A model generated the notes under the pieces. It was not told the DNA's origin. It saw only the letters and a list, made by a program, of their open reading frames with translations, and did not search any database. DNA of 38,093 nucleotides. It comes from Cristatella mucedo. Taxonomy: Eukaryota > Bryozoa > Phylactolaemata > Cristatellidae. Below, one piece after another: positions 1 to 10,799 of the stretch (the first letter of the stretch is position 1; every line of letters begins with the position of its first letter). The stretch is taken from NCBI GenBank assembly GCA_009760855.2, contig WPIO01000485.1:1-38093 (forward strand), given 5' to 3'. A program made the position numbers and the translations under genes.

Positions 1-497
1 GCGAAACGTGTTATTTACGTGCGAAATGCTTTAAACAAGGTGCAGCACTCTGCTGCCAGCAAGCTTACGCTCCGACATGCAGATTTGAAGTTTCTACATA
101 TTCCGCGATCTGCTGCAAACTGGTGCGAAACGTGTTATTTACGTGCGAAATGCTTTAAACAAGGTGCAGCACTCTGCTGCCAGCCAGGGCACGCTCCGAC
201 ATGCAGATTTGAAGTTTCTACATATTCCGCGATCTGCTGCGATTTGGTGCGAAACGTGTTATTTACGTGCGAAATGCTTTAAACAAGGTGCAGCACTCTG
301 CTGCCAGCAAGCACACGCTCCGACATGCAGATTTGAAGTTTCTACATATTCCGCGATCTGCTGCAAACTGGTGCGAAACGTGTTATTTACGTGCGAAATG
401 CTTTAAACAAGGTGCAGCACTCTACTGCCAGCAAGCGCACGCTCCGACATGCAGATTTGAAGTTTTCTACATATTCCGCGATCTGCTGCAAACTAGT

Positions 498-1114
498 GCG
501 AAACGTGTTATTTACGTGCGAAATGCTTTAAACAAGGTGAAGCACTCTGCTGCAAGCCACCATACGCTCCGATATGCAGATTTGAACTTTCTACAGATTC
601 CGCGATCTGCTTCGAACTCGTGCGAAACGTGTTATTTACGTGCGAAATGCTTTAAACAAGGTGCAGCACTCTGCTGCCAGCCAGCACACGCTCCGATATG
701 CAGATTTGAACTTTTTACAGATTCCGCGATCTGCTGCGAACTTGTGCGAAACGTGTTATTTACGTGCGAAATGCTTTAAACAAGTGCAGCACTCTGCTGC
801 CAGCAAGCTCACGCTCCGACATGCAGATTTGAAGTTTCTACATATTCCGCGATCTGCTGCGAATTGGTGCGAAACGTGTTATTTACGTGCGAAATGCTTT
901 AAACAAGGTGCAGCACTCTGCTGCCAGCCAGGCACGCTCCGACACGCAGATTTGAAGTTTCTACAGATTCCGCGATCTGCTGCGAACTCGTGCGAAACGT
1001 GTTATTTACGTGCGAAATGCTTTAAACAAGTGCAGCACTCTGCTGCCAGCAAGCGCACGCTCATGCATGCAGATTTGAAGTTTCTACATATTCCGCGATC
1101 TGCCGCGAACTCGT
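498..1114 (+). repeat. N-N-L-G-D-like block with three successive 123-bp monomers
   Basis: Five monomers depart together from the consensus. Units 498-621 and 622-745 are N class, with GATATGC, GAAC and CAGATT. Units 746-868, 869-991 and 992-1114 are each 123 bp: the first and third lack one G in CAAGG, and the second lacks a G in CCAGGGCAC. The last also carries CTCATGCATGC, a variant otherwise seen only in the D monomers at 9,559 and 29,840. The three deletions keep the reading phase constant, which is why a 210-codon open frame runs from 640 to 1,272. That frame is a phase artefact, not a gene. Confidence 0.8.
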
Positions 1115-1734
1115 GCGAAACGTGTTATTTACGTGCGAAATGCTTTAAACAAGGTGCAGCACTCTGCTGCCAGCAAGCGCACGCTCCGACATGCAGATTT
1201 GAAGTTTCTACATATTCCGCGATCTGCTGCAAACTGGTGCGAAACGTGTTATTTACGTGCGAAATGCTTTAAACAAGGTGCAGCACTCTGCTGCCAGCCA
1301 GCACACGCTTCGACATGCAGATTTGAAGTTTCTACATATTCCGCGATCTGCTGCAAACTGGTGCGAAACGTGTTATTTACGTGCGAAATGCTTTAAACAA
1401 GGTGCAGCACTCTGCTGCCAGCAAGCGCACGCTCCGACATGCAGATTTGAAGTTTCTACATATTCCGCGATCTGCTGCGAACTCGTGCGAAACGTGTTAT
1501 TTACGTGCGAAATGCTTTAAACAAGGTGCAGCACTCTGCTGCAAGCCAGCACACGCTTCGACATGCAGATTTGAACTTTCTACAGATTCCGCGATCTGCC
1601 GCGAACTCGTGCGAAACGTGTTATTTACGTGCGAAATGCTTTAAACAAGGTGCAGCACTCTGCTGCCAGCAAGCTCACGCTCCGACATGCAGATTTGAAG
1701 TTTCTACATATTCCGCGATCTGCTGCGAACTCGT

Positions 1735-2230
1735 GCGAAACGTGTTATTTACGTGCGAAATGCTTTAAACAAGGTGCAGCACTCTGCTGCCAGCAAGCGC
1801 ACGCTCCTACATGCAGATTTGAAGTTTCTGCATATTTTGCGATCTGCCGCGAGTTCGTGCGAAACGTGTTATTTACGTGCGAAATGCTTTAAACAAGGTG
1901 CAGCACTCTGCTGCCAGCAAGCTCACGCTTCGACATGCAGATTTGAAGTTTCTACATATTCCGCGATCTGCTGCAAACTGGAGCGAAACGTGTTATTTAC
2001 GTGCGAAATGCTTTAAACAAGGTGCAGCACTCTGCTGCCAGCCAGGGCACGCTCCGACACGCAGATTTGAAGTTTCTACATATTCCGCGATCTGCTGCGA
2101 ATTGGTGCGAAACGTGTTATTTACGTGCGAAATGCTTTAAACAAGGTGCAGCACTCTGCTGCAAGCCAGCACACGCTCCGACATGCAGATTTGAACTTTC
2201 TACAGATTCCGCGATCTGCTGCGAACTCGT
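1735..2230 (+). repeat. D-L-G-N cassette, copy 1
   Basis: The D monomer at 1,735-1,858 (124 bp here, with CTCCTACATG, CTGCATATTTTGCG and terminal GAGTTCGT) is followed by L at 1,859-1,982 (GCTTCG, terminal AAACTGGA), G at 1,983-2,106 (CCAGGGCAC, GACACGC, GAATTGGT) and N at 2,107-2,230 (AAGCCAGCACAC, GAAC, CAGATT). A second N follows at 2,231-2,354, then a solitary D-like 123-bp unit at 2,355-2,477. The same ordered run recurs nine more times, so the cassette, not the single monomer, appears to have been copied. Confidence 0.85.
1853..1869 (+). other. CENP-B-box-like 17-mer at a D/L junction
   Basis: GTTCGTGCGAAACGTGT matches the published CENP-B box core NTTCGNNNNANNCGGGN at eight of nine defined positions; the mismatch is CGTG for CGGG. 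It forms wherever a D monomer (ending GAGTTCGT) meets the next GCGAAACGTG: 1,853, 2,472, 3,586, 7,436, 8,057, 9,676, 11,537, 12,155, 22,711, 25,240 and 29,957. Sites of equal score at 19,107 and 37,229 come from other variants. Ordinary junctions (CTCGTGCG) score seven of nine. The match is visible; protein binding is unproven, and a one-mismatch hit has roughly a 3% chance per 124-bp sequence searched on both strands. Confidence 0.4.
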
Positions 2231-2973
2231 GCGAAACGTGTTATTTACGTGCGAAATGCTTTAAACAAGGTGCAGCACTCTGCTGCAAGCCAGCACACGC
2301 TCCGACATGCAGATTTGAACTTTCTACAGATTCCGCGATCTGCTGCGAACTCGTGCGAAACGTGTTATTTACGTGCGAAATGCTTTAAACAAGTGCAGCA
2401 CTCTGCTGCCAGCAAGCGCACGCTCCGACATGCAGATTTGAAGTTTCTACATATTCCGCGATCTGCCGCGAGTTCGTGCGAAACGTGTTATTTACGTGCG
2501 AAATGCTTTAAACAAGGTGCAGCACTCTGCTGCCAGCAAGCACACGCTCCGACATGCAGATTTGAAGTTTCTACATATTCCGCGATCTGCTGCAAACTGG
2601 TGCGAAACGTGTTATTTACGTGCGAAATGCTTTAAACAAGGTGCAGCACTCTGCTGCCAGCCAGGGCACGCTCCGACATGCAGATTTGAAGTTTCTACAT
2701 ATTCCGCGATCTGCTGCAAACTGGTGCGAAACGTGTTATTTACGTGCGAAATGCTTTAAACAAGGTGCAGCACTCTGCTGCCAGCAAGCTCACGCTCCGA
2801 CATGCAGATTTGAAGATTTTACATATTCCGCGATCTGCTGCGAACTCGTGCGAAACGTGTTATTTACGTGCGAAATGCTTTAAACAAGGTGCAGCACTCT
2901 GCTGCCAGCAAGCGCACGCTCCGACATGCAGATTTGAAGTTTCTACATATTCCGCGATCTGCTGCAAACTAGT

Positions 2974-3468
2974 GCGAAACGTGTTATTTACGTGCGAAAT
3001 GCTTTAAACAAGGTGCAGCACTCTGCTGCCAGCCAGCACACGCTCCGACATGCAGATTTGAACTTTCTACAGATTCCGCGATCTGCTGCGAACTCGTGCG
3101 AAACGTGTTATTTACGTGCGAAATGCTTTAAACAAGGTGCAGCACTCTGCTGCAAGCCAGCACACGCTCCGACATGAGGATTTGAACTTTCTACAGATTC
3201 GGCGATCTGCTGCAAACTCGTGCGAAACGTGTTATTTACGTGCGAAATGCTTTAAACAAGTGCAGCACTCTGCTGCCAGCAAGCACACGCTCCGACATGC
3301 AGATTTGAAGTTTCTACATATTCCGCGATCTGCTGCAAACTGGTGCGAAACGTGTTATTTACGTGCGAAATGCTTTAAACAAGGTGCAGCACTCTGCTGC
3401 AAGCCAGCACACGCTCCGACATGCAGATTTGAACTTTCTACAGATTCCGCGATCTGCTGCGAACTCGT
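2974..3468 (+). repeat. N-class monomer cluster
   Basis: N-class units lie at 2,974-3,097, 3,098-3,221 and 3,345-3,468, with a 123-bp unit (AAGCACAC, CAAG-TGCAG) between them at 3,222-3,344. The unit at 3,098 has GACATGAGG and CAGATTCGG, private changes not seen elsewhere in the window. The cluster leads straight into cassette copy 2. Confidence 0.8.
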
Positions 3469-3963
3469 GCGAAACGTGTTATTTACGTGCGAAATGCTTT
3501 AAACAAGTGCAGCACTCTGCTGCCAGCCAGGGCACGCTCCGACATGCAGATTTGAAGTTTCTGCATATTTTGCGATCTGCCGCGAGTTCGTGCGAAACGT
3601 GTTATTTACGTGCGAAATGCTTTAAACAAGGTGCAGCACTCTGCTGCCAGCAAGCTCACGCTTCGACATGCAGATTTGAAGTTTCTACATATTCCGCGAT
3701 CTGCTGAAAACTGGAGCGAAACGTGTTATTTACGTGCGAAATGCTTTAAACAAGGTGCAGCACTCTGCTGCCAGCCAGGGCACGCTCCGACATGCAGATT
3801 TGAAGTTTCTACATATTCCGCGATCTGCTGCGAACTGGTGCGAAACGTGTTATTTACGTGCGAAATGCTTTAAACAAGGTGCAGCACTCTGCTGCAAGCC
3901 AGCACACGCTCCGACATGCAGATTTGAACTTTCTACAGATTCCGCGATCTGCTGCGAACTCGT
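3469..3963 (+). repeat. D-L-G-N cassette, copy 2 (hybrid D)
   Basis: D at 3,469-3,591 is 123 bp and ends GAGTTCGT with CTGCATATTTTGCG, but carries CCAGGGCAC in the middle. It is therefore a recombinant, G-like in its centre and D-like at both ends. L at 3,592-3,715 has GCTGAAAACTGGA, G at 3,716-3,839 has GACATGC and terminal GAACTGGT, and N at 3,840-3,963 is typical. The mixed D unit is direct evidence of exchange inside monomers. Confidence 0.84.
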
Positions 3964-6074
3964 GCGAAACGTGTTATTTACGTGCGAAATGCTTTAAACA
4001 AGGTGCAGCACTCTGCTGCCAGCAAGCGCACGCTCCGACATGCAGATTTGAAGTTTCTACATATTCCGCGATCTGCTGCGAACTCGTGCGAAACGTGTTA
4101 TTTACGTGCGAAATGCTTTAAACAAGGTGCAGCACTCTGCTGCCAGCAAGCACACGCTCCGACATGCAGATTTGAAGTTTCTACATATTCCGCGATCTGC
4201 TGCGAACTCGTGCGAAACGTGTTATTTACGTGCGAAATGCTTTAAACAAGGTGCAGCACTCTGCTGCCAGCCAGGGCACGCTCCGACATGCAGATTTGAA
4301 GTTTCTACATATTCCGCGATCTGCTGCGAACTGGTGCGAAACGTGTTATTTACGTGCGAAATGCTTTAAACAAGATGCAGCACTCTGCTGCCAGCAAGCA
4401 CACGCTCCGAAATGCAGATTTGAAGTTTCTACATATTCCGCGATCTGCTGCAAACTCGTGCGAAACGTGTTATTTACGTGCGAAATGCTTTAAACAAGGT
4501 GCAGCACTCTGCTGCGAGCAAGCGCACGCTCCGACATGCAGATTTGAAGTTTCTACATATTCCGCGATCTGCTGCGAATTGGTGCGAAACGTGTTATTTA
4601 CGTGCGAAATGCTTTAAACAAGGTGCAGCACTCTGCTGCCAGCAAGCGCACGCTCCGACATGCAGATTTGAAGTTTCTACATATTCCGCGATCTGCTGCG
4701 AACTCGTGCGAAACGTGTTATTTACGTGCGAAATGCTTTAAACAAGGTGCAGCACTCTGCTGCCAGCAAGCTCACGCTCCGACATGCAGATTTGAAGTTT
4801 CTACATATTCCGCGATCTGCTGCGAAACTGGTGCGAAACGTGTTATTTACGTGCGAAATGCTTTAAACAAGGTGCAGCACTCTGCTGCCAGCAAGCTCAC
4901 GCTCCGACATGCAGATTTGAAGTTTCTACATATTCCGCGATCTGCTGCGAACTCGTGCGAAACGTGTTATTTACGTGCGAAGTGCTTTAAACAAGGTGCA
5001 GCACTCTGCTGCCAGCCAAGCGCACGCTCCGACATGCAGATTTGAAGTTTCTACATATTCCGCGATCTGCCGCGAACTCGTGCGAAACGTGTTATTTACG
5101 TGCGAAATGCTTTAAACAAGGTGCAGCACTCTGCTGCCAGCAAGCGCACGCTCCGACATGCAGATTTGAAGTTTCTACATATTCCGCGATCTGCTGCGAA
5201 CTCGTGCGAAACGTGTTATTTACGTGCGAAATGCTTTAAACAAGGTGCAGCACTCTGCTGCCAGCCAGCACACGCTCCGACATGCAGATTTGAAGTTTCT
5301 ACATATTCCGCGATCTGCTGCGAACTCGTGCGAAACGTGTTATTTACGTGCGAAATGCTTTAAACAAGGTGCAGCACTCTGCTGCCAGCCAGGGCACGCT
5401 CCGACATGCAGATTTGAAGTTTCTACATATTCCGCGATCTGCTGCGAACTCGTGCGAAACGTGTTATTTACGTGCGAAATGCTTTAAACAAGGTGCAGCA
5501 CTCTGCTGCAAGCCAGCACACGCTCCGACATGCAGATTTGAAGTTTCTACATATTCCGCGATCTGCTGCGAACTCGTGCGAAACGTGTTATTTACGTGCG
5601 AAATGCTTTAAACAAGGTGCAGCACTCTGCTGCCAGCAAGCGCACGCTCCGACATGCAGATTTGAAGTTTCTACATATTCCGCGATCTGCTGCGAACTCG
5701 TGCGAAACGTGTTATTTACGTGCGAAATGCTTTAAACAAGGTGCAGCACTCTGCTGCCAGCAAGCACACGCTCCGACATGCAGATTTGAAGTTTCTACAT
5801 ATTCCGCGATCTGCTGCAAACTGGTGCGAAACGTGTTATTTACGTGCGAAATGCTTTAAACAAGGTGCAGCACTCTGCTGCCAGCCAGGGCACGCTCCGA
5901 CATGCAGATTTGAAGTTTCTACATATTCCGCGATCTGCTGCGAACTGGTGCGAAACGTGTTATTTACGTGCGAAATGCTTTAAACAAGGTGCAGCACTCT
6001 GCTGCCAGCCAGCACACGCTCCGACATGCAGATTTGAACTTTCTACAGATTCCGCGATCTGCTGCGAAACTTGT

Positions 6075-6199
6075 GCGAAACGTGTTTTTTAAGTGCGAAA
6101 TGCTTTGAACACAGGTGCAGCACTCTGCTGCCAGTCAGCACACGCTCCGACATGCAGATTTGAAGTTTCTACATATTCCGCGATCTTCTGCGAACTCGT
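6075..6199 (+). repeat. Divergent monomer (125 bp)
   Basis: Several changes fall in one unit: GTGTTTTTTAAGTGCG in place of the usual GTGTTATTTACGTGCG, CTTTGAACACAGG in place of CTTTAAACAAGG, GCCAGTCAG, and CTTCTGCG near the end. It stands out because positions 1-40 are otherwise nearly invariant. Such a unit has escaped recent homogenisation or carries local errors. Confidence 0.75.
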
Positions 6200-7316
6200 G
6201 TGAAACGTGTTATTTACGTGCGAAATGCTTTAAACAAGGTGCAGCACTCTGCTGCCAGCAAGCGCACGCTCCGACATGCAGATTTGAAGTTTCTACATAT
6301 TCCGCGATCTGCTGCGAACTGGTGCGAAACGTGTTATTTACGTGCGAAATGCTTTAAACAAGGTGCAGCACTCTGCTGCCAGCAAGCTCACGCTCCGACA
6401 TGCAGATTTGAAGTTTCTACATATTCCGCGATCTGCTGCGAAACTGGTGCGAAACGTGTTATTTACGTGCGAAATGCTTTAAACAAGGTGCAGCACTCTG
6501 CTGCCAGCAAGCGCACGCTCCGACATGCAGATTTGAAGTTTCTACATATTCCGCGATCTGCTGCGAACTGGTGCGAAACGTGTTATTTACGTGCGAAATG
6601 CTTTAAACAAGGTGCAGCACTCTGCTGCCAGCCAGCTCACGCTCCGACATGCAGATTTGAAGTTTCTACATATTCCGCGATCTGCTGCGAACTCGTGCGA
6701 AACGTGTTATTTACGTGCGAAATGCTTTAAACAAGGTGCAGCACTCTGCTGCCAGCAAGCGCACGCTCCGACATGCAGATTTGAAGTTTCTACATATTCC
6801 GCGATCTGCTGCAAACTCGTGCGAAACGTGTTATTTACGTGCGAAATGCTTTAAACAAGGTGCAGCACTCTGCTGCGAGCAAGCACACGCTCCGACATGC
6901 AGATTTGAAGTTTCTACATATTCCGCGATCTTCTGTGAACTCGTGTGAAACGTGTTATTTACGTGCGAAATGCTTTAAACAAGGTGCAGCACTTTTCTGC
7001 CAGCCAGCGCACGCTCCGACATGCAGATTTGAAGTTTCTACATATTCCGCGATCTGCTGCGAACTCGTGCGAAACGTGTTATTTACGTGCGAAATGCTTT
7101 AAACAAGGTGCAGCACTCTGCTGCAAGCCAGCACACGCTCCGACATGCAGATTTGAAGTTTCTACATATTCCGCGATCTGCTGCGAACTGGTGCGAAACG
7201 TGTTATTTACGTGCGAAATGCTTTAAACAAGGTGCAGCACTCTGCTGCCAGCCAGCACACGCTCCGACATGCAGATTTGAAGTTTCTACATATTCCGCGA
7301 TCTGCTTCGAACTCGT

Positions 7317-7813
7317 GCGAAACGTGTTATTTACGTGCGAAATGCTTTAAACAAGGTGCAGCACTCTGCTGCCAGCAAGCGCACGCTCCGACATGCAGAT
7401 TTGAAGTTTCTACATATTTCCGCGATCTGCCGCGAGTTCGTGCGAAACGTGTTATTTACGTGCGAAATGCTTTAAACAAGGTGCAGCACTCTGCTGCCAG
7501 CAAGCTCACGCTTCGACATGCAGATTTGAAGTTTCTACATATTCCGCGATCTGCTGCAAACTGGAGCGAAACGTGTTATTTACGTGCGAAATGCTTTAAA
7601 CAAGGTGCAGCACTCTGCTGCCAGCCAGGGCACGCTCCGACACGCAGATTTGAAGTTTCTACATATTCCGCGATCTGCTGCGAATTGGTGCGAAACGTGT
7701 TATTTACGTGCGAAATGCTTTAAACAAGGTGCAGCACTCTGCTGCAAGCCAGCACACGCTCCGACATGCAGATTTGAAGTTTCTACAGATTCCGCGATCT
7801 GCTGCGAACTCGT
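7317..7813 (+). repeat. D-L-G-N cassette, copy 3
   Basis: D at 7,317-7,441 is 125 bp: it keeps CAAGG and has an extra T in CATATTTCCGCG, but ends in the diagnostic GAGTTCGT. L at 7,442-7,565 has GCTTCG and AAACTGGA, and G at 7,566-7,689 has GACACGC and GAATTGGT. The last unit, 7,690-7,813, is half-converted: it has AAGCCAGCACAC and CAGATT but GAAG instead of GAAC. Confidence 0.83.
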
Positions 7814-7938
7814 GCGAAACGTGTTATTTACGTGCGAAATGCTTTAAACAAGGTGCAGCACTCTGCTGCCAGCCAGCACACGCTCCGACATGCAGATTTG
7901 AAGTTTCTACATATTCCGCGATCTGCTGCGAAACTAGT

Positions 7939-8310
7939 GCGAAACGTGTTATTTACGTGCGAAATGCTTTAAACAAGGTGCAGCACTCTGCTGCCAGCAA
8001 GCGCACGCTCCGACATGCAGATTTGAAGTTTCTACATATTCCGCGATCTGCCGCGAGTTCGTGCGAAACGTGTTATTTACGTGCGAAATGCTTTAAACAA
8101 GGTGCAGCACTCTGCTGCCAGCAAGCTCACGCTCCGACATGCAGATTTGAAGTTTCTACATATTCCGCGATCTGCTGCGAACTGGTGCGAAACGTGTTAT
8201 TTACGTGCGAAATGCTTTAAACAAGGTGCAGCACTCTGCTGCCAGCCAGGGCACGCTCCGACACGCAGATTTGAAGTTTCTACATATTCCGCGATCTGCT
8301 GCGAACTCGT
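7939..8310 (+). repeat. Partial D-L-G cassette, copy 4
   Basis: D at 7,939-8,062 (124 bp, terminal GAGTTCGT) is followed by an L-like unit at 8,063-8,186, which has reverted to GCTCCG and GAACTGGT, and by G at 8,187-8,310, which keeps GACACGC but ends GAACTCGT. The following unit is not N. It starts five monomers after copy 3, and looks like an older copy partly overwritten by consensus sequence. Confidence 0.72.
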
Positions 8311-8810
8311 GCGAAACGTGTTATTTACGTGCGAAATGCTTTAAACAAGGTGCAGCACTCTGCTGCCAGCAAGCACACGCTCCGACATGCAGATTTGAAC
8401 TTTTTCTACATATTCCGCGATCTGCTGCGAACTCGTGCGAAACGTGTTATTTACGTGCGAAATGCTTTAAACAAGGTGCAGCACTCTGCTGCCAGCAAGC
8501 GCACGCTCCGACATGCAGATTTGAAGTTTCTACATATTCCGCGATCTGCTGCAAACTGGTGCGAAACGTGTTATTTACGTGCGAAAAATGCTTTAAACAA
8601 GGAGCAGCACTCTGCTGCCAGCAAGCACACGCTCCGACATGCAGATTTGAAGTTTCTACATATTCCGCGATCTGCTGCAAACTGGTGCGAAACGTGTTAT
8701 TTACGTGCGAAATGCTTTAAAAACAAGGTGCAGCACTCTGCTGCCAGCAAGCGCACGCTCCGAAATGCAGATTTGAAGTTTCTACATATTCCGCGATCTG
8801 CTGGAAACTC
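8311..8810 (+). repeat. Cluster of +2-bp monomers
   Basis: Short insertions fall close together: GAACTTTTTCTAC near 8,389 (+2), GCGAAAAATGC near 8,581 (+2) and CTTTAAAAACAAGG near 8,715 (+2). All extend A or T runs. The phase changes give a 213-codon plus-strand frame (8,329-8,970) and a 77-codon minus-strand frame. Neither has any other gene-like property. Confidence 0.75.
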
Positions 8811-9434
8811 GTGCGAAACGTGTTATTTACGTGCGAAATGCTTTAAACAAGGTGCAGCACTCTGCTGCCAGCAAGCTCACGCTCCGACATGCAGATTTGA
8901 AGTTTCTACATATTCCGCGATCTGCTGCGAACTGGTGCGAAACGTGTTATTTACGTGCGAAATGCTTTAAACAAGGTGCAGCACTCTGCTGCCAGCCAGC
9001 GCACGCTCCGAAATGTAGATTTGAAGTTTTCTACATATTCCGCGATCTGCTGCGAACTCGTGCGAAACGTGTTATTTACGTGCGAAATGCTTTAAACAAA
9101 GGTGCAGCACTCTGCTGCCAGCAAGCGCACGCTCCGACATGCAGATTTGAAGTTTATACATATTCCGCGATCTGCTGCGAACTCGTGCGAAACGTGTTAT
9201 TTACGTGCGAAATGCTTTAAACAAGGTGCAGCACTCTGCTGCCAGCAAGCACACGCTCCGACATGCAGATTTGAAGTTTCTACATATTCCGCGATCTGCT
9301 GCGAACTGGTGCGAAACGTGTTATTTACGTGCGAAATGCTTTAAACAAGGTGCAGCACTCTGCTGCCAGCAAGCTCACGCTCCGACATGCAGATTTGAAG
9401 TTTCTACATATTCCGCGATCTGCTGCGAACTGGT

Positions 9435-10053
9435 GCGAAACGTGTTATTTACGTGCGAAATGCTTTAAACAAGGTGCAGCACTCTGCTGCAAGCCAGCAC
9501 ACGCTCCGACATGCAGATTTGAACTTTCTACAGATTCCGCGATCTGCTGCGAACTCGTGCGAAACGTGTTATTTACGTGCGAAATGCTTTAAACAAGTGC
9601 AGCACTCTGCTGCCAGCAAGCGCACGCTCATGCATGCAGATTTGAAGTTTCTGCATATTTTGCGATCTGCCGCGAGTTCGTGCGAAACGTGTTATTTACG
9701 TGCGAAATGCTTTAAACAAGGTGCAGCACTCTGCTGCCAGCAAGCTTACGCTTCGACATGCAGATTTGAAGTTTCTACATATTCCGCGATCTGCTGCAAA
9801 CTGGAGCGAAACGTGTTATTTACGTGCGAAATGCTTTAAACAAGGTGCAGCACTCTGCTGCCAGCCAGGGCACGCTCCGACACGCAGATTTGAAGTTTCT
9901 ACATATTCCGCGATCTGCTGCGAATTGGTGCGAAACGTGTTATTTACGTGCGAAATGCTTTAAACAAGGTGCAGCACTCTGCTGCAAGCCAGCACACGCT
10001 CCGACATGCAGATTTGAACTTTCTACATATTCCGCGATCTGCTGCAAACTCGT
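9435..10053 (+). repeat. N-D-L-G-N cassette, copy 5 (donor or recipient of the 390-bp match)
   Basis: N at 9,435-9,558, D at 9,559-9,681 (123 bp, CTCATGCATGC, CTGCATATTTTGCG, GAGTTCGT), L at 9,682-9,805 (AAGCTTACGCTTCG, AAACTGGA), G at 9,806-9,929 (GACACGC, GAATTGGT) and a modified N at 9,930-10,053 (GAAC but CATATT). Bases 9,452-9,841 are identical to 29,733-30,122 in my base-by-base comparison. Confidence 0.87.
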
Positions 10054-10673
10054 GCGAAACGTGTTATTTACGTGCGAAATGCTTTAAACAAGGTGCAGCA
10101 CTCTGCTGCCAGCAAGCGCACGCTCCGACATGCAGATTTGAAGTTTCTACATATTCCGCGATCTGCTGCGAACTCGTGCGAAACGTGTTATTTACGTGCG
10201 AAATGCTTTAAACAAGGTGCAGCACTCTGCTGCCAGCCAAGCACACGCTCCGACATGCAGATTTGAAGTTTCTACATATTCCCCGATCTGCTGCGAACTC
10301 GTGCGAAACGTGTTATTTACGTGCGAAATGCTTTAAACAAGGTGCAGCACTCTGCTGCCAGCAAGCGCACGCTCCGACATGCAGATTTGAAAGTTTCTAC
10401 ATATTCCGCGATCTGCCGCGAACTCGTGCGAAACGTGTTATTTACGTGCGAAATGCTTTAAACAAGGTGCAGCACTCTGCTGCCAGCCAGCTCACGCTCC
10501 GACATGCAGATTTGAAGTTTCTACATATTCCGCGATCTGCTGCAAACTGGAGCGAAACGTGTTATTTACGTGCGAAATGCTTTAAACAAGGTGCAGCACT
10601 CTGCTGCCAGCCAGCGCACGCTCCGACATGCAGATTTGAAGTTTCTACATATTCCGCGATCTGCTGCGAACTC

Positions 10674-10701
10674 GTGCGAAACGTGTTATTTACGTGCGAA
10701 A
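10674..10701 (+). repeat. Internal direct repeat GTGCGAAA, 20 bp apart
   Basis: The octamer GTGCGAAA occurs at 10,674-10,681, spanning the monomer junction, and again at 10,694-10,701, exactly 20 bp later. The first copy continues CG and the second TG. Both sit in the least variable part of the monomer and are present in almost every copy. They could be a duplicated binding site or a remnant of how the monomer arose; nothing in the sequence decides between these. Confidence 0.7.
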
Positions 10702-10799
10702 TGCTTTAAACAAGGTGCAGCACTCTGCTGCCAGCAAGCGCACGCTCCGACATGCAGATTTGAAGTTTCTACATATTCCGCGATCTGCTGCGAACTCGT
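10676..10799 (+). repeat. Consensus-like reference monomer (124 bp)
   Basis: This copy matches the commonest state at every variable position: CAAGG at 36-40, CCAGCAAGCGCAC around 56-68, GAAG at 87-90, CATATT at 97-102 and GAACTCGT at the end. A hand count gives 32 C and 29 G (49% G+C) and 11 CpG. On the plus strand TAA at 32-34 and TGA at 86-88 are the only stops, and both lie in the same frame. It has one GATC, within CGCGATCTG, and one TTTAAA, so enzymes cutting there would give a 124-bp ladder over most of the array. The start point is arbitrary; in a tandem array the true unit boundary cannot be deduced. Confidence 0.93.
10717..10731. other. Conserved hairpin-forming inverted repeat (monomer positions 42-56)
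   Basis: GCAGCACTCTGCTGC is a perfect 6-bp inverted repeat (GCAGCA / TGCTGC) with a 3-nt CTC loop. The example given is in the reference monomer; the motif recurs in nearly every monomer of the window. Substitutions inside it are rare (for example TCTACTGC near 421 and 24,181, and GCAGAACTC near 20,025). The 3' arm TGCTGC recurs 60 bp later at monomer positions 111-116. The potential to fold is visible; whether it extrudes or acts in a transcript is unknown. Confidence 0.75.

Noticed and set aside
31-36. TTTAAA as a TATA-type promoter in each monomer
   Set aside because: A six-base AT motif alone is too weak, and no transcript or gene lies downstream.
8447-8680. Minus-strand frames (also 13,537-13,728, 17,877-18,071, 27,002-27,229, 30,469-30,660, 34,018-34,203, 35,686-35,874) as genes
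   Set aside because: Each appears only where an indel or a rare substitution removes a recurrent minus-strand stop; each is a translation of the reverse complement of the satellite.
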